Counted from the first letter of the stretch, positions 31,261-41,935 are shown. The stretch is 64,000 nt of DNA from Aquabacterium olei (GCF_003100395.1 NZ_CP029210.1:310001-374000), one strand, 5' to 3'. Notes: generated by a model not told the origin, from the letters alone. A program made the numbers and translations.

Positions 31261-32432
31261 GCAAGGCCGCTTCCGACGTGATCCTGCCCGGCGCCACCCT
31301 GGGCGTGATGGGCGGCGGCCAGCTGGGCCGCATGTTCGTGCATGCCGCCCAGGCCATGGGCTACCGCACGGCCGTGCTCGACGCCGACCCGACCAGCCCG
31401 GCCGGCCTCGTCTCGCACGCCCACATCCAGACGCCGTATCTGGATGAGGCCGGTCTGGCCGCGCTGGCCCGCGAAGCCGCGGCCATCACCACCGAGTTCG
31501 AGAACGTGCCTGCCGCCGCGCTCGACCAGCTGGCCCGGACCCGCCCCGTCGCGCCCTCGGGCGCCGCCGTGGCTGTCTGCCAGGACCGCGCCCGCGAGAA
31601 GGCCCATTTCGTCGGCTGCGGGGTCGACTGCGCGCCGCACGCCATCATCGCCACGGCCGAGCAACTCGCCGCCGTGTCGGACGACCTGCTGCCCGGCATC
31701 CTGAAAACCGCCCGCCTGGGCTACGACGGCAAGGGCCAGGTGCGCGTCAAGACCCGCGCCGAGCTCGAAGCCGCCTGGGCCGAGCTCCAGCAGGTCGAGT
31801 GCGTGCTCGAGAAGATGCTGCCGCTGGCCTACGAGGTCAGCGTCATCGTGGCGCGCGGCCGCGACGGCCAGGTCGTGCACTTCCCGCTGCAGCAGAACCT
31901 GCACCGTGACGGCATCCTGGCCGTGACCACGGTGCCCGCACCGAACGTGACCGAGGCCGTGTCGCAGCAGGCGTACGACGCCGCCCACCAGATCGCCGCT
32001 TCGCTGAACTACGTCGGCGTGCTGTGCATCGAGTTCTTCGTGCTGGCCGACGGCCGCATCGTCGCCAACGAGATGGCCCCGCGCCCGCACAACTCCGGCC
32101 ACCACACCATCGACGCGTGCGACGTGTCGCAATTCGAGCTGCAGGTGCGCGCCATGACCGGCCTGCCGCTGGTGGCGCCCGTGCTGCACAGCCCCTGCCT
32201 GATGCTCAACCTGCTGGGCGACCTGTGGTTCCCGGCCGGCGCCACCGCGCAGGTCGAGCCCGACTGGGCCGCCGTGCTGGCGCTGTCCGGCACGCACCTG
32301 CACCTGTACGGCAAGACCGAGGCACGCAAGGGCCGCAAGATGGGCCACCTGACCGTCACCGCGGCCACGCCCGAAGCAGCCCGTGACACGGCACTGAAGG
32401 CCGCAGCCATCCTGGGCATCGCCCCGTTCTGA
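31257..32432 (+). CDS. purK: N5-carboxyaminoimidazole ribonucleotide synthase
   Basis: PurK uses ATP and bicarbonate to make N5-CAIR from AIR, the step before PurE. The 391-residue ATP-grasp protein has the N-terminal [11 protein letters not shown], the ATP-grasp centre ([25 protein letters not shown]) and the C-terminal [22 protein letters not shown] overlap with purE means translational coupling, so the two enzymes are made together. Confidence 0.96.
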   Translation: MSKAASDVILPGATLGVMGGGQLGRMFVHAAQAMGYRTAVLDADPTSPAGLVSHAHIQTPYLDEAGLAALAREAAAITTEFENVPAAALDQLARTRPVAPSGAAVAVCQDRAREKAHFVGCGVDCAPHAIIATAEQLAAVSDDLLPGILKTARLGYDGKGQVRVKTRAELEAAWAELQQVECVLEKMLPLAYEVSVIVARGRDGQVVHFPLQQNLHRDGILAVTTVPAPNVTEAVSQQAYDAAHQIAASLNYVGVLCIEFFVLADGRIVANEMAPRPHNSGHHTIDACDVSQFELQVRAMTGLPLVAPVLHSPCLMLNLLGDLWFPAGATAQVEPDWAAVLALSGTHLHLYGKTEARKGRKMGHLTVTAATPEAARDTALKAAAILGIAPF

Positions 32433-32467
32433 CCCGGCCAGAGCTGGCCTCCAACGCCCACACCACC

Positions 32468-33523
32468 ATGCGCCTGCTGGATCCCGCGACCCAACCCGAC
32501 GCCATCGAGCAGGCCGCGCGCCGCATCGTGGCCGGCGGCCTGGTGGCCCTGCCCACCGAAACCGTCTACGGCCTGGGTGCCCGCGCCGACGATGCCGAGG
32601 CCGTGGCCCGCATCTTCGCGGCCAAGGGTCGGCCCAGCGACCACCCGCTGATCGTGCACGTGCCCAACGGCGCGGCGGCGCTGCACTTCGTCTCGGCCTT
32701 CCCGCCGGTGGCGCAGCGCCTGTGCGCGGCCTTCTGGCCCGGACCGCTGACGGTCATCGTGCCGCGCGACCCGGACACCGCCACCGCGGCTGCCGGCGGT
32801 CAAGACACGATCGGACTGCGCTGCCCGTCGCACCCCGTGGCGCGCCAGCTCCTGGAAGCCTGCGCCAACCTCGATGTTCTGGGGGTGGCCGCGCCCAGCG
32901 CCAACCGCTTCGGTCGCATCAGCCCGACGCAGGCCGTCCACGTGGTCGACGAATTCCAGGACGCCGGTGAAGGCCTGGACGAGGTCTGGGTGCTCGACGG
33001 CGGCGCGTGCGAGGTGGGCATCGAGTCGACCATCGTCGATTGCTCACGCGAGCAGCCGGTGCTGCTGCGCCCCGGCCGCCTCACGCTGGCCGAGATCGAG
33101 GCCGTCGCCGGCCAGCCCGTGCTGTGGTCCACCCCCGAGGCGCCGGACCCGGCCGCCCCGAAGGCCCCGGGCACGCTCGCCTCGCACTACGCGCCGCGCG
33201 CCCGCCTGCGCCTGATGGCCGACACCCAACTGGATGCCGCGCTCGACGTGCTGGAGCCCGAGCTGCTGGCCGCCGCGCTGCGCGAGCCGAGCCACCCGCC
33301 GAAGGTGGCGGTGTACTCGCGCAGCCTGTGGGCCCGCCGCGCGCCGAGCAAGGGCGTGGTGCACCGCTCCATGCCGGGCGATGCCGCCACCGCCGCCCAC
33401 GACCTGTTTGCCGACCTGCGCGAGCTCGATGCCCTGGGCGTCGACCTGATCTGGGTCGAGACCCCGCCCGACGATGCCGCATGGGACGGTGTGCGCGACC
33501 GATTGCGCCGCGCCGCTGCCTGA
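32468..33523 (+). CDS. tsaC: Threonylcarbamoyl-AMP synthase, Sua5 type
   Basis: This enzyme makes threonylcarbamoyl-AMP for the t6A modification of tRNAs that read ANN codons. The YrdC domain occupies residues 1-200 (LPTETVYGLGARADD, AAKGRPSDHPLIVHV, GLRCPSHPVARQLL, APSANRFGRISPT, ESTIVDCS). A C-terminal Sua5 domain of about 130 residues follows (PKAPGTLASHYAPRA). The 351-residue length fits the longer Sua5 form rather than E. coli TsaC. It starts 35 nt after purK. The partner tsaB lies 3.3 kb downstream. Confidence 0.93.
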   Translation: MRLLDPATQPDAIEQAARRIVAGGLVALPTETVYGLGARADDAEAVARIFAAKGRPSDHPLIVHVPNGAAALHFVSAFPPVAQRLCAAFWPGPLTVIVPRDPDTATAAAGGQDTIGLRCPSHPVARQLLEACANLDVLGVAAPSANRFGRISPTQAVHVVDEFQDAGEGLDEVWVLDGGACEVGIESTIVDCSREQPVLLRPGRLTLAEIEAVAGQPVLWSTPEAPDPAAPKAPGTLASHYAPRARLRLMADTQLDAALDVLEPELLAAALREPSHPPKVAVYSRSLWARRAPSKGVVHRSMPGDAATAAHDLFADLRELDALGVDLIWVETPPDDAAWDGVRDRLRRAAA

Positions 33524-33555
33524 TCGCGCACCGGCTCTTTACGTCCTGACATCGT

Positions 33556-33581
33556 CCGCCTTTGCGAAGGCGGTTATTCTT
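33556..33581 (+). terminator. Probable terminator between tsaC and the lipoprotein gene
   Basis: CCGCCTT (33556-33562) pairs perfectly with AAGGCGG (33567-33573) over a TGCG loop, followed by TTATTCTT. The T tract is interrupted, so strength is uncertain. Confidence 0.45.
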
Positions 33582-33617
33582 GCCGCCTCAGTCTCGCGAC
33601 CCGTATCTGGAGAGTCC

Positions 33618-34748
33618 ATGTTCCGCCTGCCCGTTTCCCTGACGTCTTCCTCACTGCGCCGGCCCCTGAAGGCCGTGGGTGCGGTGGCCGCGGCCTGCGC
33701 GCTGGCGGTGACTGTCACGGCCTGTGGCGGTGGTTCCCAGGCATCGAAGTTCAAGCCCAGCCGGGTGGTCAGCTTTGGCGATGACAACAGCTTCGTCAGC
33801 AGCGCGGGCAAGAAGTACACGGTCAATGCCGTCAGCCTGGACGCATCCGGCAACGCCTATGTCAGCGGCAGCACGACGACCACCACCAACGACCCCACCC
33901 AGATGGGCTACAACTGCCAGGTCAACGCCGTGTGGGTGCAGACGGTGGCGGCGGCCTATGGCTTCGATGCGAGCCAGTGTCCGGTGAGCGGCGCCACACG
34001 CCAGGCCTACCTGCTGGCGCTCGACCCGGGTGCGACGGCCACCACCTCGGCCGGCGTGCTGGACGCGACCGCCGCCGCGGCCGGCAAGACCAACGCGGGC
34101 GTGGCCAAAGTGATTCAGGCCATGCAGACGAACGCCGGGCTGCTCACCAACGGGACCCTGGTGCTGATGATGGCCGGCCAGCCCGACGTGCTCGACGCCT
34201 TTGTCCGTTACAAGGCGAGCCCCACATCGCTGGCCTCGCTGGTCGCCGAAATGAAGGCCCTGGGCATCAGCCTGTCTACGGCCATGGCGCAGTACATCAA
34301 GCCCACGGGCGCCCGTGTGGCACTGGTCCGGTTGCCCTTGCTGACGCTCAGCCCTCTGGGCCAGGCCGCCACCGAGGCCGAGCGTGACGCGCTGCTCCAA
34401 CTCATCGTCGCTTTCAACGACGGCGTCACGAACCAGGCCGAGGTCGACTTCGACGGGCGCCAACTCACCCTGGTCCGCACCGACACCCTGACCCAGCAGA
34501 TGTCCGACTCGCGCACCCGCAGCAGCTACGGCATCAGCAACTCGACCGACGTCGGCTGCGCCAGCGGCCGCGGCACCTCGGCCCCGCTGTGCAACACCAG
34601 CTACGCCGATCCCACCGCGTCGCAGGGCGTGGTCAACAGCACCGTGTCTTCGGTGTACCTGTGGGCCGATGCCACGCACTTCGCGCCCCAGGCCCATGCC
34701 CGTCTGGCCGCGCTGGTCGTCAGCAACGTCAACCGCAACCCGCTGTGA
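33618..34748 (+). CDS. SGNH/GDSL-hydrolase-like lipoprotein with non-canonical blocks
   Basis: A 376-residue protein with a lipoprotein signal (GAVAAACALAVTVTAC; lipid-anchored Cys36). The middle and ends follow the SGNH hydrolase layout. Block I is near residue 53 (VVSFGDDNSF), a block-III-like LVLMMAGQPDVLD is near 188, and block V (ADATHFAP; D351 and H354) is near the C-terminus. Block I reads G-D-D where the family normally has G-D-S, and block III has G-Q-P-D where G-x-N-D is normal. Either a nearby Ser (S58) serves instead or the protein is not an active esterase. The ATG at 33618 begins the signal peptide. It stands alone, after a probable terminator. Confidence 0.65.
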   Translation: MFRLPVSLTSSSLRRPLKAVGAVAAACALAVTVTACGGGSQASKFKPSRVVSFGDDNSFVSSAGKKYTVNAVSLDASGNAYVSGSTTTTTNDPTQMGYNCQVNAVWVQTVAAAYGFDASQCPVSGATRQAYLLALDPGATATTSAGVLDATAAAAGKTNAGVAKVIQAMQTNAGLLTNGTLVLMMAGQPDVLDAFVRYKASPTSLASLVAEMKALGISLSTAMAQYIKPTGARVALVRLPLLTLSPLGQAATEAERDALLQLIVAFNDGVTNQAEVDFDGRQLTLVRTDTLTQQMSDSRTRSSYGISNSTDVGCASGRGTSAPLCNTSYADPTASQGVVNSTVSSVYLWADATHFAPQAHARLAALVVSNVNRNPL

Positions 34749-34792
34749 TGCAGGTCAGCGCTCGGCCCCGGTAGCCGGGCCTGACGGGCCGC

Positions 34793-35131
34793 TCAGCGCT
34801 CGCAGCGTGGGGCGGCTTCGGCTTCAGCCTCGACGCCGGCGTCCCGCGGGCGGTAGGCCAGCTTCATCCCCAGAATGCTCAGCGCCAGGCTCAGCGTGAT
34901 GACGTTGGCGATCACGATGGGCAGCGCGCCCAGCGCGAGGCCGTAGACCAGCCACAGCGCCACCCCGCCGGTGAAGGCCGAGTACATGCCCAGCGAAATG
35001 CCGCTGACATCCCGCGTGCGGAAGGTCAACCACGCCTGAGGCACGAAGGCGCTGGTGGTCAGCACGGCCGCCGCCGAGCCCACCCAGTCGATGACATGCG
35101 GATCGAAGGCGAACAGGGCGGCGAGGTTCAC
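34793..35131 (-). CDS. SemiSWEET-type (MtN3/PQ-loop) small transporter
   Basis: A 112-residue membrane protein with three predicted helices and the PQ-loop residues P31-Q32 (TTSAFVPQAW). It matches the one-triple-helix-bundle SemiSWEET size, and such proteins work as dimers moving sugars down a gradient. GISLGMYSAFTGGVALWLVYG is the second-helix region typical of the family. The acidic C-terminal tail is short. It follows dacB on the same strand with 67 nt between; substrate is unknown. Confidence 0.88.
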   Translation of the reverse strand: MNLAALFAFDPHVIDWVGSAAAVLTTSAFVPQAWLTFRTRDVSGISLGMYSAFTGGVALWLVYGLALGALPIVIANVITLSLALSILGMKLAYRPRDAGVEAEAEAAPRCER

Positions 35132-35198
35132 AGGGCGGGTTCCGGGCGAGATGGGCAGAGCCCGTCGGTGATCGGGCCGGCGCGGATTCTCCCAGTTT

Positions 35199-36773
35199 TC
35201 ACAGCGGCGTGGCGCGCGCCCAGAGCAGCAGTTCGTCGAATGCCGGGCGGGCCGCTTCGGCGCGGGCGTGGTTGACCAGAAAGACCACGGCCAGGCGGCG
35301 ACCGTCGTCCCGGCTCACCACGCCAGCGATGCCCGCCACCCCGTCCAGGGAGCCGGTCTTCAGGTGGGCCTGGCCCGCCACCCCGCGCAGCCGCCGCGCG
35401 GTGCCGTCCAGCCCCGCCACCGGCAACGACGCCAGAAACTCCGGCATGGTGGGCGCCACCCACATCCGCTGCAGCCAGCGGCCCAGGCAGGCGGCCGTGC
35501 TGCGCTCCAGCCGCGACAGGCCCGAGCCGTTGTCCAGCACCAGCGCCTCGCCGTCACACGGGCCGGTGTCCTGCCCAGCCTCGCGTGTGGCCCCGCGCAC
35601 GGCCTCGGTTACCACCTGGCGGGCGCTGTCCGGGCTGGCGGGCGGCGCATCCGGCGTCGGCGCACGCCCCAGCGTCAGAAACAGCTGCCGCGCCATCACG
35701 TTGTTGCTGAACTTGTTGATGTCGCGCACCACCTCGCCCAGCGGCGGCGACACCCAGGCCTGCCACGCCGGCAGGCCCGCGGGCCACGTCCCCGCGCGCA
35801 CCTGGCCCCTCAGCGCGCCACCCGCCGCCCGCCAACGTGATGCCAGCAGCCGGGCGCTGTGGTCGTCGGTGGCCGGCCACAGCACGGGCCAGTCGCGCTC
35901 ACCGCAGCTCGCCGGGTAGCGCCCTTGCAGGGTCACCGTCCACGGTGTCGGTGGGGCTGCGCCCACCGGGGCGGGCAATGGCGCGGCGTCGCCCCCTTGC
36001 GCCGGGCCCGCCGACGGGGCCAAGCCCAACACCAGCGCCTGGCGCCAGTCGCCGCAAGGGCCGTCGCCCAGCGGCACGTCGGCCCGCAACTGCACGCCGT
36101 CGAGCGGGGGGCTCACGTCCACGCGGGCCCAGCCGGGCCGCGCCGCATCGGGCCGCAGGCGCAAGGTCACCGCCCGGTGCGCGAGCAGCAGCGCGTCCGG
36201 CCCGCCGTTGTAGGGCTTGAGCGCCTGGCCGTCGAAGGCGGCCGGATCGTGCGGCGGCAGTGCGAAAGCCTGGCGGTCCAGCACGATGTCGCCGTCCACC
36301 TGCGTCAACCCGGCGGCCCGCCACCGCGCCAGCATGGCGTCCAGGCGCTCCAGCACCAGGGCCGGGTCGCCCTGCCCACGCACGTACAGCGGGCCGGCCA
36401 GGCGGCCGTCCGGCTGCATCGGGCCGCCCAGGCCCACTTCGGTGCGCCACGTCCATGCCGGCCCCAGCCGTTGCAGCGCCACCCCGGTCGTGAACAGCTT
36501 CATCAGCGAAGCGGGCTGCCGCACGACCCCGTCGAGGTGGGCCACCCGGGCGGGGCCCCCCTCGACCGGCCACACCCCGACCGACACGGCCTCCAGCGGG
36601 ACACCGGCACGCGCCAGCGCCAGGCGCACGTTGTCCGGCAGACCGGCCGAGGCGGCAGACGCGGGCGCCTGGTCCGGGGCGGCAGGCATGCCTTCCGCCC
36701 GCACGGCGGTCCACGGTCCGATCAGGGCGACAGCCCAGGCAAGCAGGCACGGAATCAGAGACGAGACGGGCAT
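35199..36773 (-). CDS. dacB: D-alanyl-D-alanine carboxypeptidase/endopeptidase (PBP4 type)
   Basis: A 524-residue periplasmic class C penicillin-binding protein with signal peptide LIPCLLAWAVALIGPWTAVRA. All three active-site motifs are intact: S89-LM-K92 (QPASLMKLF), SNN (KFSNNVMARQLFL) and KTG (HLKTGSLDGVAG). PBP4 trims or cleaves peptidoglycan cross-links. The domain inserted between the first two motifs has the usual size. It is divergent from tsaB across 41 nt. Contrast it with the PBP5-like protein at 44229, whose motifs are altered. Confidence 0.94.
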   Translation of the reverse strand: MPVSSLIPCLLAWAVALIGPWTAVRAEGMPAAPDQAPASAASAGLPDNVRLALARAGVPLEAVSVGVWPVEGGPARVAHLDGVVRQPASLMKLFTTGVALQRLGPAWTWRTEVGLGGPMQPDGRLAGPLYVRGQGDPALVLERLDAMLARWRAAGLTQVDGDIVLDRQAFALPPHDPAAFDGQALKPYNGGPDALLLAHRAVTLRLRPDAARPGWARVDVSPPLDGVQLRADVPLGDGPCGDWRQALVLGLAPSAGPAQGGDAAPLPAPVGAAPPTPWTVTLQGRYPASCGERDWPVLWPATDDHSARLLASRWRAAGGALRGQVRAGTWPAGLPAWQAWVSPPLGEVVRDINKFSNNVMARQLFLTLGRAPTPDAPPASPDSARQVVTEAVRGATREAGQDTGPCDGEALVLDNGSGLSRLERSTAACLGRWLQRMWVAPTMPEFLASLPVAGLDGTARRLRGVAGQAHLKTGSLDGVAGIAGVVSRDDGRRLAVVFLVNHARAEAARPAFDELLLWARATPL

Positions 36774-36814
36774 GTCGCCATCATAGGAGCGCCGCAGTGG
36801 CTACACTCCCGGCC

Positions 36815-37579
36815 ATGCCCGCGTCCCCTGCCGTCCTGATTGCGCTGGACACCGCCACCGACCTGATCCACGCTGCCCTGGCCGCCCCTGATGCCACGCT
36901 GGTGCGCCAGCTGCCGGGCGGTGCCCAGGCCTCGCGCGACCTGCTGCCCGCGCTGCAGAGCCTGCTCGCCGAGGGCGGGCGCACCTGGCAGGACGTCGAT
37001 GCGATTGCCTTCGGGGCCGGCCCGGGCGCCTTCACCGGCCTGCGCACGGCGTGCTCCGTCACGCAGGGCCTGGCCCTGGGCCTGGGTTGCCCGGTCATCG
37101 CACTCGACACCCTGCGCGCCGTGGCCGAAGACGCCCGCTTGCGTCAGCCCGATGCCGTGCCCGAGGGGGCGACCGTGTGGGTGCTGCAGGACGCGCGCAT
37201 GGAGGAGTTGTATGTGGCGGCCCTTGCCTGGCGCGACGGCGAATGGCAGACCATCGAGCCCCCGCGTCTGTGGCCCGTGGCCGAGCCCGCTCGCCGCTGG
37301 GGTGAGGGTGCTGCGGCCGACGACCTGCGTCTGGCGGGCAACGCACTCTCGGCCTGCGCCGAGGCGCTGGCGCCTGTGCTGCAGACAGGCCGCTGCCGGC
37401 TGGCCGATGCCGAGGCCCGCCCGTCGGGCCAGGCGCTGGCCTCGCTGGCACGGCGTGCCTGGGCCCGCGGCGACACCGTCGATGCCGCACTGGCCCTGCC
37501 CACCTATGTGCGCGACAAGGTCGCCCAGACCTCGGCCGAACGCGCCGCGGCCCGCCATCCAGCCGGGCAGGGGGGCTGA
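36815..37579 (+). CDS. tsaB: tRNA threonylcarbamoyladenosine biosynthesis protein TsaB
   Basis: TsaB is the inactive ASKHA-fold partner of TsaD in the complex that puts threonylcarbamoyl on tRNA A37. The 254-residue protein shows ALDTATDLIHAAL at the N-terminus and the AFGAGPGAFTGLRTACSVTQ block typical of TsaB. The ATG at 36815 is preferred because LIALDTA normally follows within a few residues; a GTG at 36797 would add six. rimI follows after 3 nt, a common pairing. Confidence 0.93.
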   Translation: MPASPAVLIALDTATDLIHAALAAPDATLVRQLPGGAQASRDLLPALQSLLAEGGRTWQDVDAIAFGAGPGAFTGLRTACSVTQGLALGLGCPVIALDTLRAVAEDARLRQPDAVPEGATVWVLQDARMEELYVAALAWRDGEWQTIEPPRLWPVAEPARRWGEGAAADDLRLAGNALSACAEALAPVLQTGRCRLADAEARPSGQALASLARRAWARGDTVDAALALPTYVRDKVAQTSAERAAARHPAGQGG

Positions 37580-37582
37580 ACG

Positions 37583-38083
37583 GTGCCGTCCCGGTATGTA
37601 GACCGCCCCCTGACGGACGCCGACATCGCGTCCGTCGTGACCATGGAGGCCCAGGCGTGCGAGCACCCCTCGCACGCCTGGACGGCCGACAACTACCGTT
37701 CGTCGCTGCGTGCGGGTTACTGGGCCCGCGTGCGCTGCGATGCGGACAGCGGCCGGGTGGTGGCCGTCTGTGTGGCGATGGACGGCCCGGACGAGGTGCA
37801 CCTCCTCAACGTCGCCGTCGACCGCGCCTGGCAGGGCCAGGGCGTGGCCCGTGCGTTGCTCGACGTGCTGGCTGCACGCTGCCTCCAGCAGTGCGCCGAG
37901 ACCCTGTGGCTGGAAGTTCGCCCCAGCAACATGCCGGCACGGACGCTGTACGCGCGCCTCGGCTTTGTCGAGGTGGGGCGGCGCAAAGGCTATTACCCGG
38001 CGCCCGAAGGGCGCGAGGACGCGATCGTGATGCGGCTGGCGCTGGCCCCCGCCTCGCCTGGAGAAGCCCATGCGGTGGACTGA
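37583..38083 (+). CDS. rimI: Ribosomal-protein-S18-alanine N-acetyltransferase
   Basis: A 166-residue GNAT-fold acetyltransferase with the acetyl-CoA-binding loop (RAWQGQGVARALLD), LNVAVDRAW, and the RimI-type EVRPSNMPARTLYARLGF and GRRKGYYP blocks. It acetylates the N-terminus of ribosomal protein S18, possibly of other proteins too. The start is GTG, 3 nt after tsaB. The last 14 bases overlap the start of the uracil-DNA glycosylase gene. Confidence 0.92.
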   Translation: MPSRYVDRPLTDADIASVVTMEAQACEHPSHAWTADNYRSSLRAGYWARVRCDADSGRVVAVCVAMDGPDEVHLLNVAVDRAWQGQGVARALLDVLAARCLQQCAETLWLEVRPSNMPARTLYARLGFVEVGRRKGYYPAPEGREDAIVMRLALAPASPGEAHAVD

Positions 38084-38939
38084 ACGACAGCGCGCCATGC
38101 TGCGCGAGATGGGCGTGCCGCCGTTCTGGCCCGAAGAGGCGGAGGCGCCCGCCGAGGGCATGACCGAGTCGGCGGCGGTTCCGGCCGCGCCGGCGGTGCA
38201 GGCAGCTGCCGCAGGCGCCCCCGTGGCGCCCCCCGCCGTGCCGCAGCGCCCCGTTGCCGTGGCCCCGGCAGCGCCCGCTCGCGCGCCCCTGGGGCGCCCC
38301 CCCGCCATGGCCGACAAGCCGGCCGCGGTCGAGGCCCCGCTGGGCGCCCGCCCCGCCGGCATCGACACCATGGACTGGGCCGCCCTGCGCGCCACCGTGG
38401 CCGGCTGCCAGGCCTGCAGCCTGGGCGCCAGCCGCAAGCAGGCCGTGTTCGGCGTGGGCCACGAGCAGGCCGACTGGATGATCGTCGGCGAAGCCCCGGG
38501 CGAGCAGGAGGACCGCGAAGGCGAGCCCTTCGTCGGCCGCGCCGGTCAGCTGCTCGACCGCATGCTGCACGCCATCGACCTGACGCGCGGCGAAGACGCG
38601 CCTGTGCGCCAGGTTTTCATTGCCAATGTGCTGAAGTGCCGCCCGCCGGCCAACCGCAACCCGCAGCCTCAGGAAGTGAGCCAGTGCGAGCCCTACCTGC
38701 TGCGGCAGATGGCGCTGGTGCAGCCCAAGGTCGTCCTGGCCATGGGGCGCTTTGCCGTGCAGTCGTTGCTCAAGACCAGCGAGCCCATCGGCAAGCTGCG
38801 CGGGCGCGTGCACACGGTGCAGGGCGTGCCGGTGGTGGTCACCTATCACCCGGCCTACCTGCTGCGCAATCCGGCCGACAAGGCCCTGGCCTGGGCCGAT
38901 CTGTGCCTGGCCCGCGAGGTGCGAGCCGCGGCAGGCTGA
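38070..38939 (+). CDS. Uracil-DNA glycosylase, family 4 (iron-sulphur type)
   Basis: A 289-residue DNA repair enzyme that removes uracil. The catalytic domain starts near residue 100, with the family 4 motif GEAPGEQED (140-148) and a late HPAYLLR block. Four cysteines for a [4Fe-4S] cluster are present: C113, C116, C190 and C206. Residues 25-98 are an Ala/Pro-rich linker of low complexity, after a small N-terminal module (WTERQRAMLREMGVPPFWP). It is translated from within the end of rimI and ends one base before the convergent corA. Confidence 0.93.
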   Translation: MRWTERQRAMLREMGVPPFWPEEAEAPAEGMTESAAVPAAPAVQAAAAGAPVAPPAVPQRPVAVAPAAPARAPLGRPPAMADKPAAVEAPLGARPAGIDTMDWAALRATVAGCQACSLGASRKQAVFGVGHEQADWMIVGEAPGEQEDREGEPFVGRAGQLLDRMLHAIDLTRGEDAPVRQVFIANVLKCRPPANRNPQPQEVSQCEPYLLRQMALVQPKVVLAMGRFAVQSLLKTSEPIGKLRGRVHTVQGVPVVVTYHPAYLLRNPADKALAWADLCLAREVRAAAG

Positions 38940-40166
38940 TCAGCTGTCGATGTAGCGCTGGCGGCGGAACCACCACACCAGCCCGACCACGACTGCGCCC
39001 ATCAGGCCCAGCGCGATCCAGAAACCGGCGGCTTCGTGAATCAGCGGCAGCATGTCGAAGTTCATGCCGAAGATGCCGGTGATCAGGTTCAGCGGCAGGA
39101 AGATGGCCGTCAGCACGGTCAGCGTGCGCATGATCTCGTTGGTGCGGCTGCCCTGCAGCGAGAAGTGCATCTGCACCGCGCTTTCCGACGAACTCTCGAG
39201 CCGGCGCACATGGCTCAGCACGCGCTCGATGTGCTCCTGCACATCGCGTGAGCGGACGCGCAGCACCTCGCGCTCGCGGGCGGTCTGCGGGTCCTGCGGC
39301 ATGGGCCAGTCCTCGAGCGCATCCAGCCACTCCTGCACCGCGCTGCGCTGGTCTTCGCAGGTGTCTTCCAGCATGTGCAGCGTGTTGCGCGACTCGAGCA
39401 GCGCCTGCCAGTTCCGGAAGCGGTTGCGGTTGTGCAGCATCTCCTGCTGCAGGTAACCCAGCTGCCGGGTCAGCAGGCGGCGCAGGTCAAGGTAGCTGTC
39501 GACCATGTGGTTGACGATGCGCAGCATCAGGTCCGCCGGGCTCGGCGGCAGCCGCGAGGGGCCGCGCCCTTCCGTGCGGTGAGGCAGGCTTTCGCTCAGG
39601 CCATGCAGCACGGCGTCGGCACTGAGGTGGCCGTCTTCGTCGCCCGTGCGGGCTGGGGCATCGGCCGGCGCCAGCTGCGGCTCTGACCGAGGGGCGCCCA
39701 GGCCGTCCTGCGGGCCCTGGCCGAGCTGGCTCAGGCGGGTCTCGAAGAAGTCGCGCACCGAGCAGTCGGCCGGGTGCACGGTCAGCAGCACCCGATCGAA
39801 CACCGCAAAGCCCACCGGACTCGTGTCGATGGCCGCCAGCGCCTTGCGCGCGCTCGACGCCGTGCCGCGCTCGTCGTCCAGAAAGAGGTGGGCCGTGCCC
39901 TGGCCCGCTGCCAACCGGCGGAACACCAGCAGGTCGTACCACGAGGTGTAGTCGTACTGCGAGGGCAACTGGGGGTTCAGCAGGTCCGAGACGTGCAGGT
40001 CCACCAGGCTGCCTCCGGCCAGGCGCTGCAAGTGGCGCTGCACCTCGGTCAGCTGCACCTCGAAGACGCGCCGCGCAGAGGTCACCCACAGAAAGCCGTG
40101 GGACGGCAGCGAGGCCGGCCAGCCGGGCAGCTCGGTGAACTGGTCGTTGATCAGGAAGAAGCGCAC
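38940..40166 (-). CDS. corA: CorA-family divalent cation transporter
   Basis: A 408-residue transporter. A large N-terminal cytosolic domain (about 330 residues) leads into two C-terminal membrane helices. The first ends in the signature GMN (FGMNFDMLPLIHE), followed by WIALGLMGAVVVGLVWWF. The family carries Mg2+, or Ni2+ and Co2+, as a pentamer. The N-terminal part has a long acidic and Pro-rich stretch around residues 160-205 not typical of E. coli CorA. It follows hemB on the same strand by 25 nt. Confidence 0.92.
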   Translation of the reverse strand: MRFFLINDQFTELPGWPASLPSHGFLWVTSARRVFEVQLTEVQRHLQRLAGGSLVDLHVSDLLNPQLPSQYDYTSWYDLLVFRRLAAGQGTAHLFLDDERGTASSARKALAAIDTSPVGFAVFDRVLLTVHPADCSVRDFFETRLSQLGQGPQDGLGAPRSEPQLAPADAPARTGDEDGHLSADAVLHGLSESLPHRTEGRGPSRLPPSPADLMLRIVNHMVDSYLDLRRLLTRQLGYLQQEMLHNRNRFRNWQALLESRNTLHMLEDTCEDQRSAVQEWLDALEDWPMPQDPQTAREREVLRVRSRDVQEHIERVLSHVRRLESSSESAVQMHFSLQGSRTNEIMRTLTVLTAIFLPLNLITGIFGMNFDMLPLIHEAAGFWIALGLMGAVVVGLVWWFRRQRYIDS

Positions 40167-40191
40167 ACGGTCTCCGCCATGCGGCCCGGGG

Positions 40192-41426
<1,235 letters not shown>

Positions 41427-41488
41427 GTCTGCGCGGTTTCGACACACCGCGCGTGCGCCCGGTGTGCACTGCTGCTCATAATCCCCCC

Positions 41489-41935
41489 ATGAGCGCTCCC
41501 TACCTCTGGGTCAAGGCCCTGCACATCATCTTCGTGGCCAGCTGGTTTGCCGGCCTGTTCTACCTGCCCCGCCTGTTCGTGAACCTGGCCATGGTGCCGG
41601 GCGACAGCCATGCCGAGCGCGAGCGCCTGCTGGTGATGGCGCGCAAGCTCTACCGCTTCGCCACCATCCTGATGATCCCGGCGGTCGGGCTCGGGCTGGT
41701 GCTGTGGCTGTACTTCGGCATGGGCAAGGGCCCGGGCCAGATCTGGCTGCACATCAAGCTGACGCTGGTCGTGCTGACCATCGGCTACCACCACTATTGC
41801 AAGCGGCTGCTGCGCGATTTCGAGGCGCTGCACAACCGCCGCAGCCACCGCTGGTTCCGCGTCTTCAACGAGGTGTCGGTGCTGCTGTTTGCGGCCATCG
41901 TCATTCTCGTGGTGCTCAAGCCGACGGTCGGCTGA
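41489..41935 (+). CDS. hemJ: Protoporphyrinogen oxidase HemJ (CopD-like)
   Basis: A 148-residue membrane protein with four helices. It has the HemJ features: His12 in the first helix (VKALHIIFVASWFAGLFYLPRLFV), a GxxYRF-like KLYRFATILMIP and the conserved HIKLTLV in the third helix. HemJ oxidises protoporphyrinogen IX to protoporphyrin IX in bacteria lacking HemG and HemY. The ATG at 41489 gives the family start. Its place beside hemB supports the haem role over the older label of copper-resistance-like protein. Confidence 0.9.
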   Translation: MSAPYLWVKALHIIFVASWFAGLFYLPRLFVNLAMVPGDSHAERERLLVMARKLYRFATILMIPAVGLGLVLWLYFGMGKGPGQIWLHIKLTLVVLTIGYHHYCKRLLRDFEALHNRRSHRWFRVFNEVSVLLFAAIVILVVLKPTVG

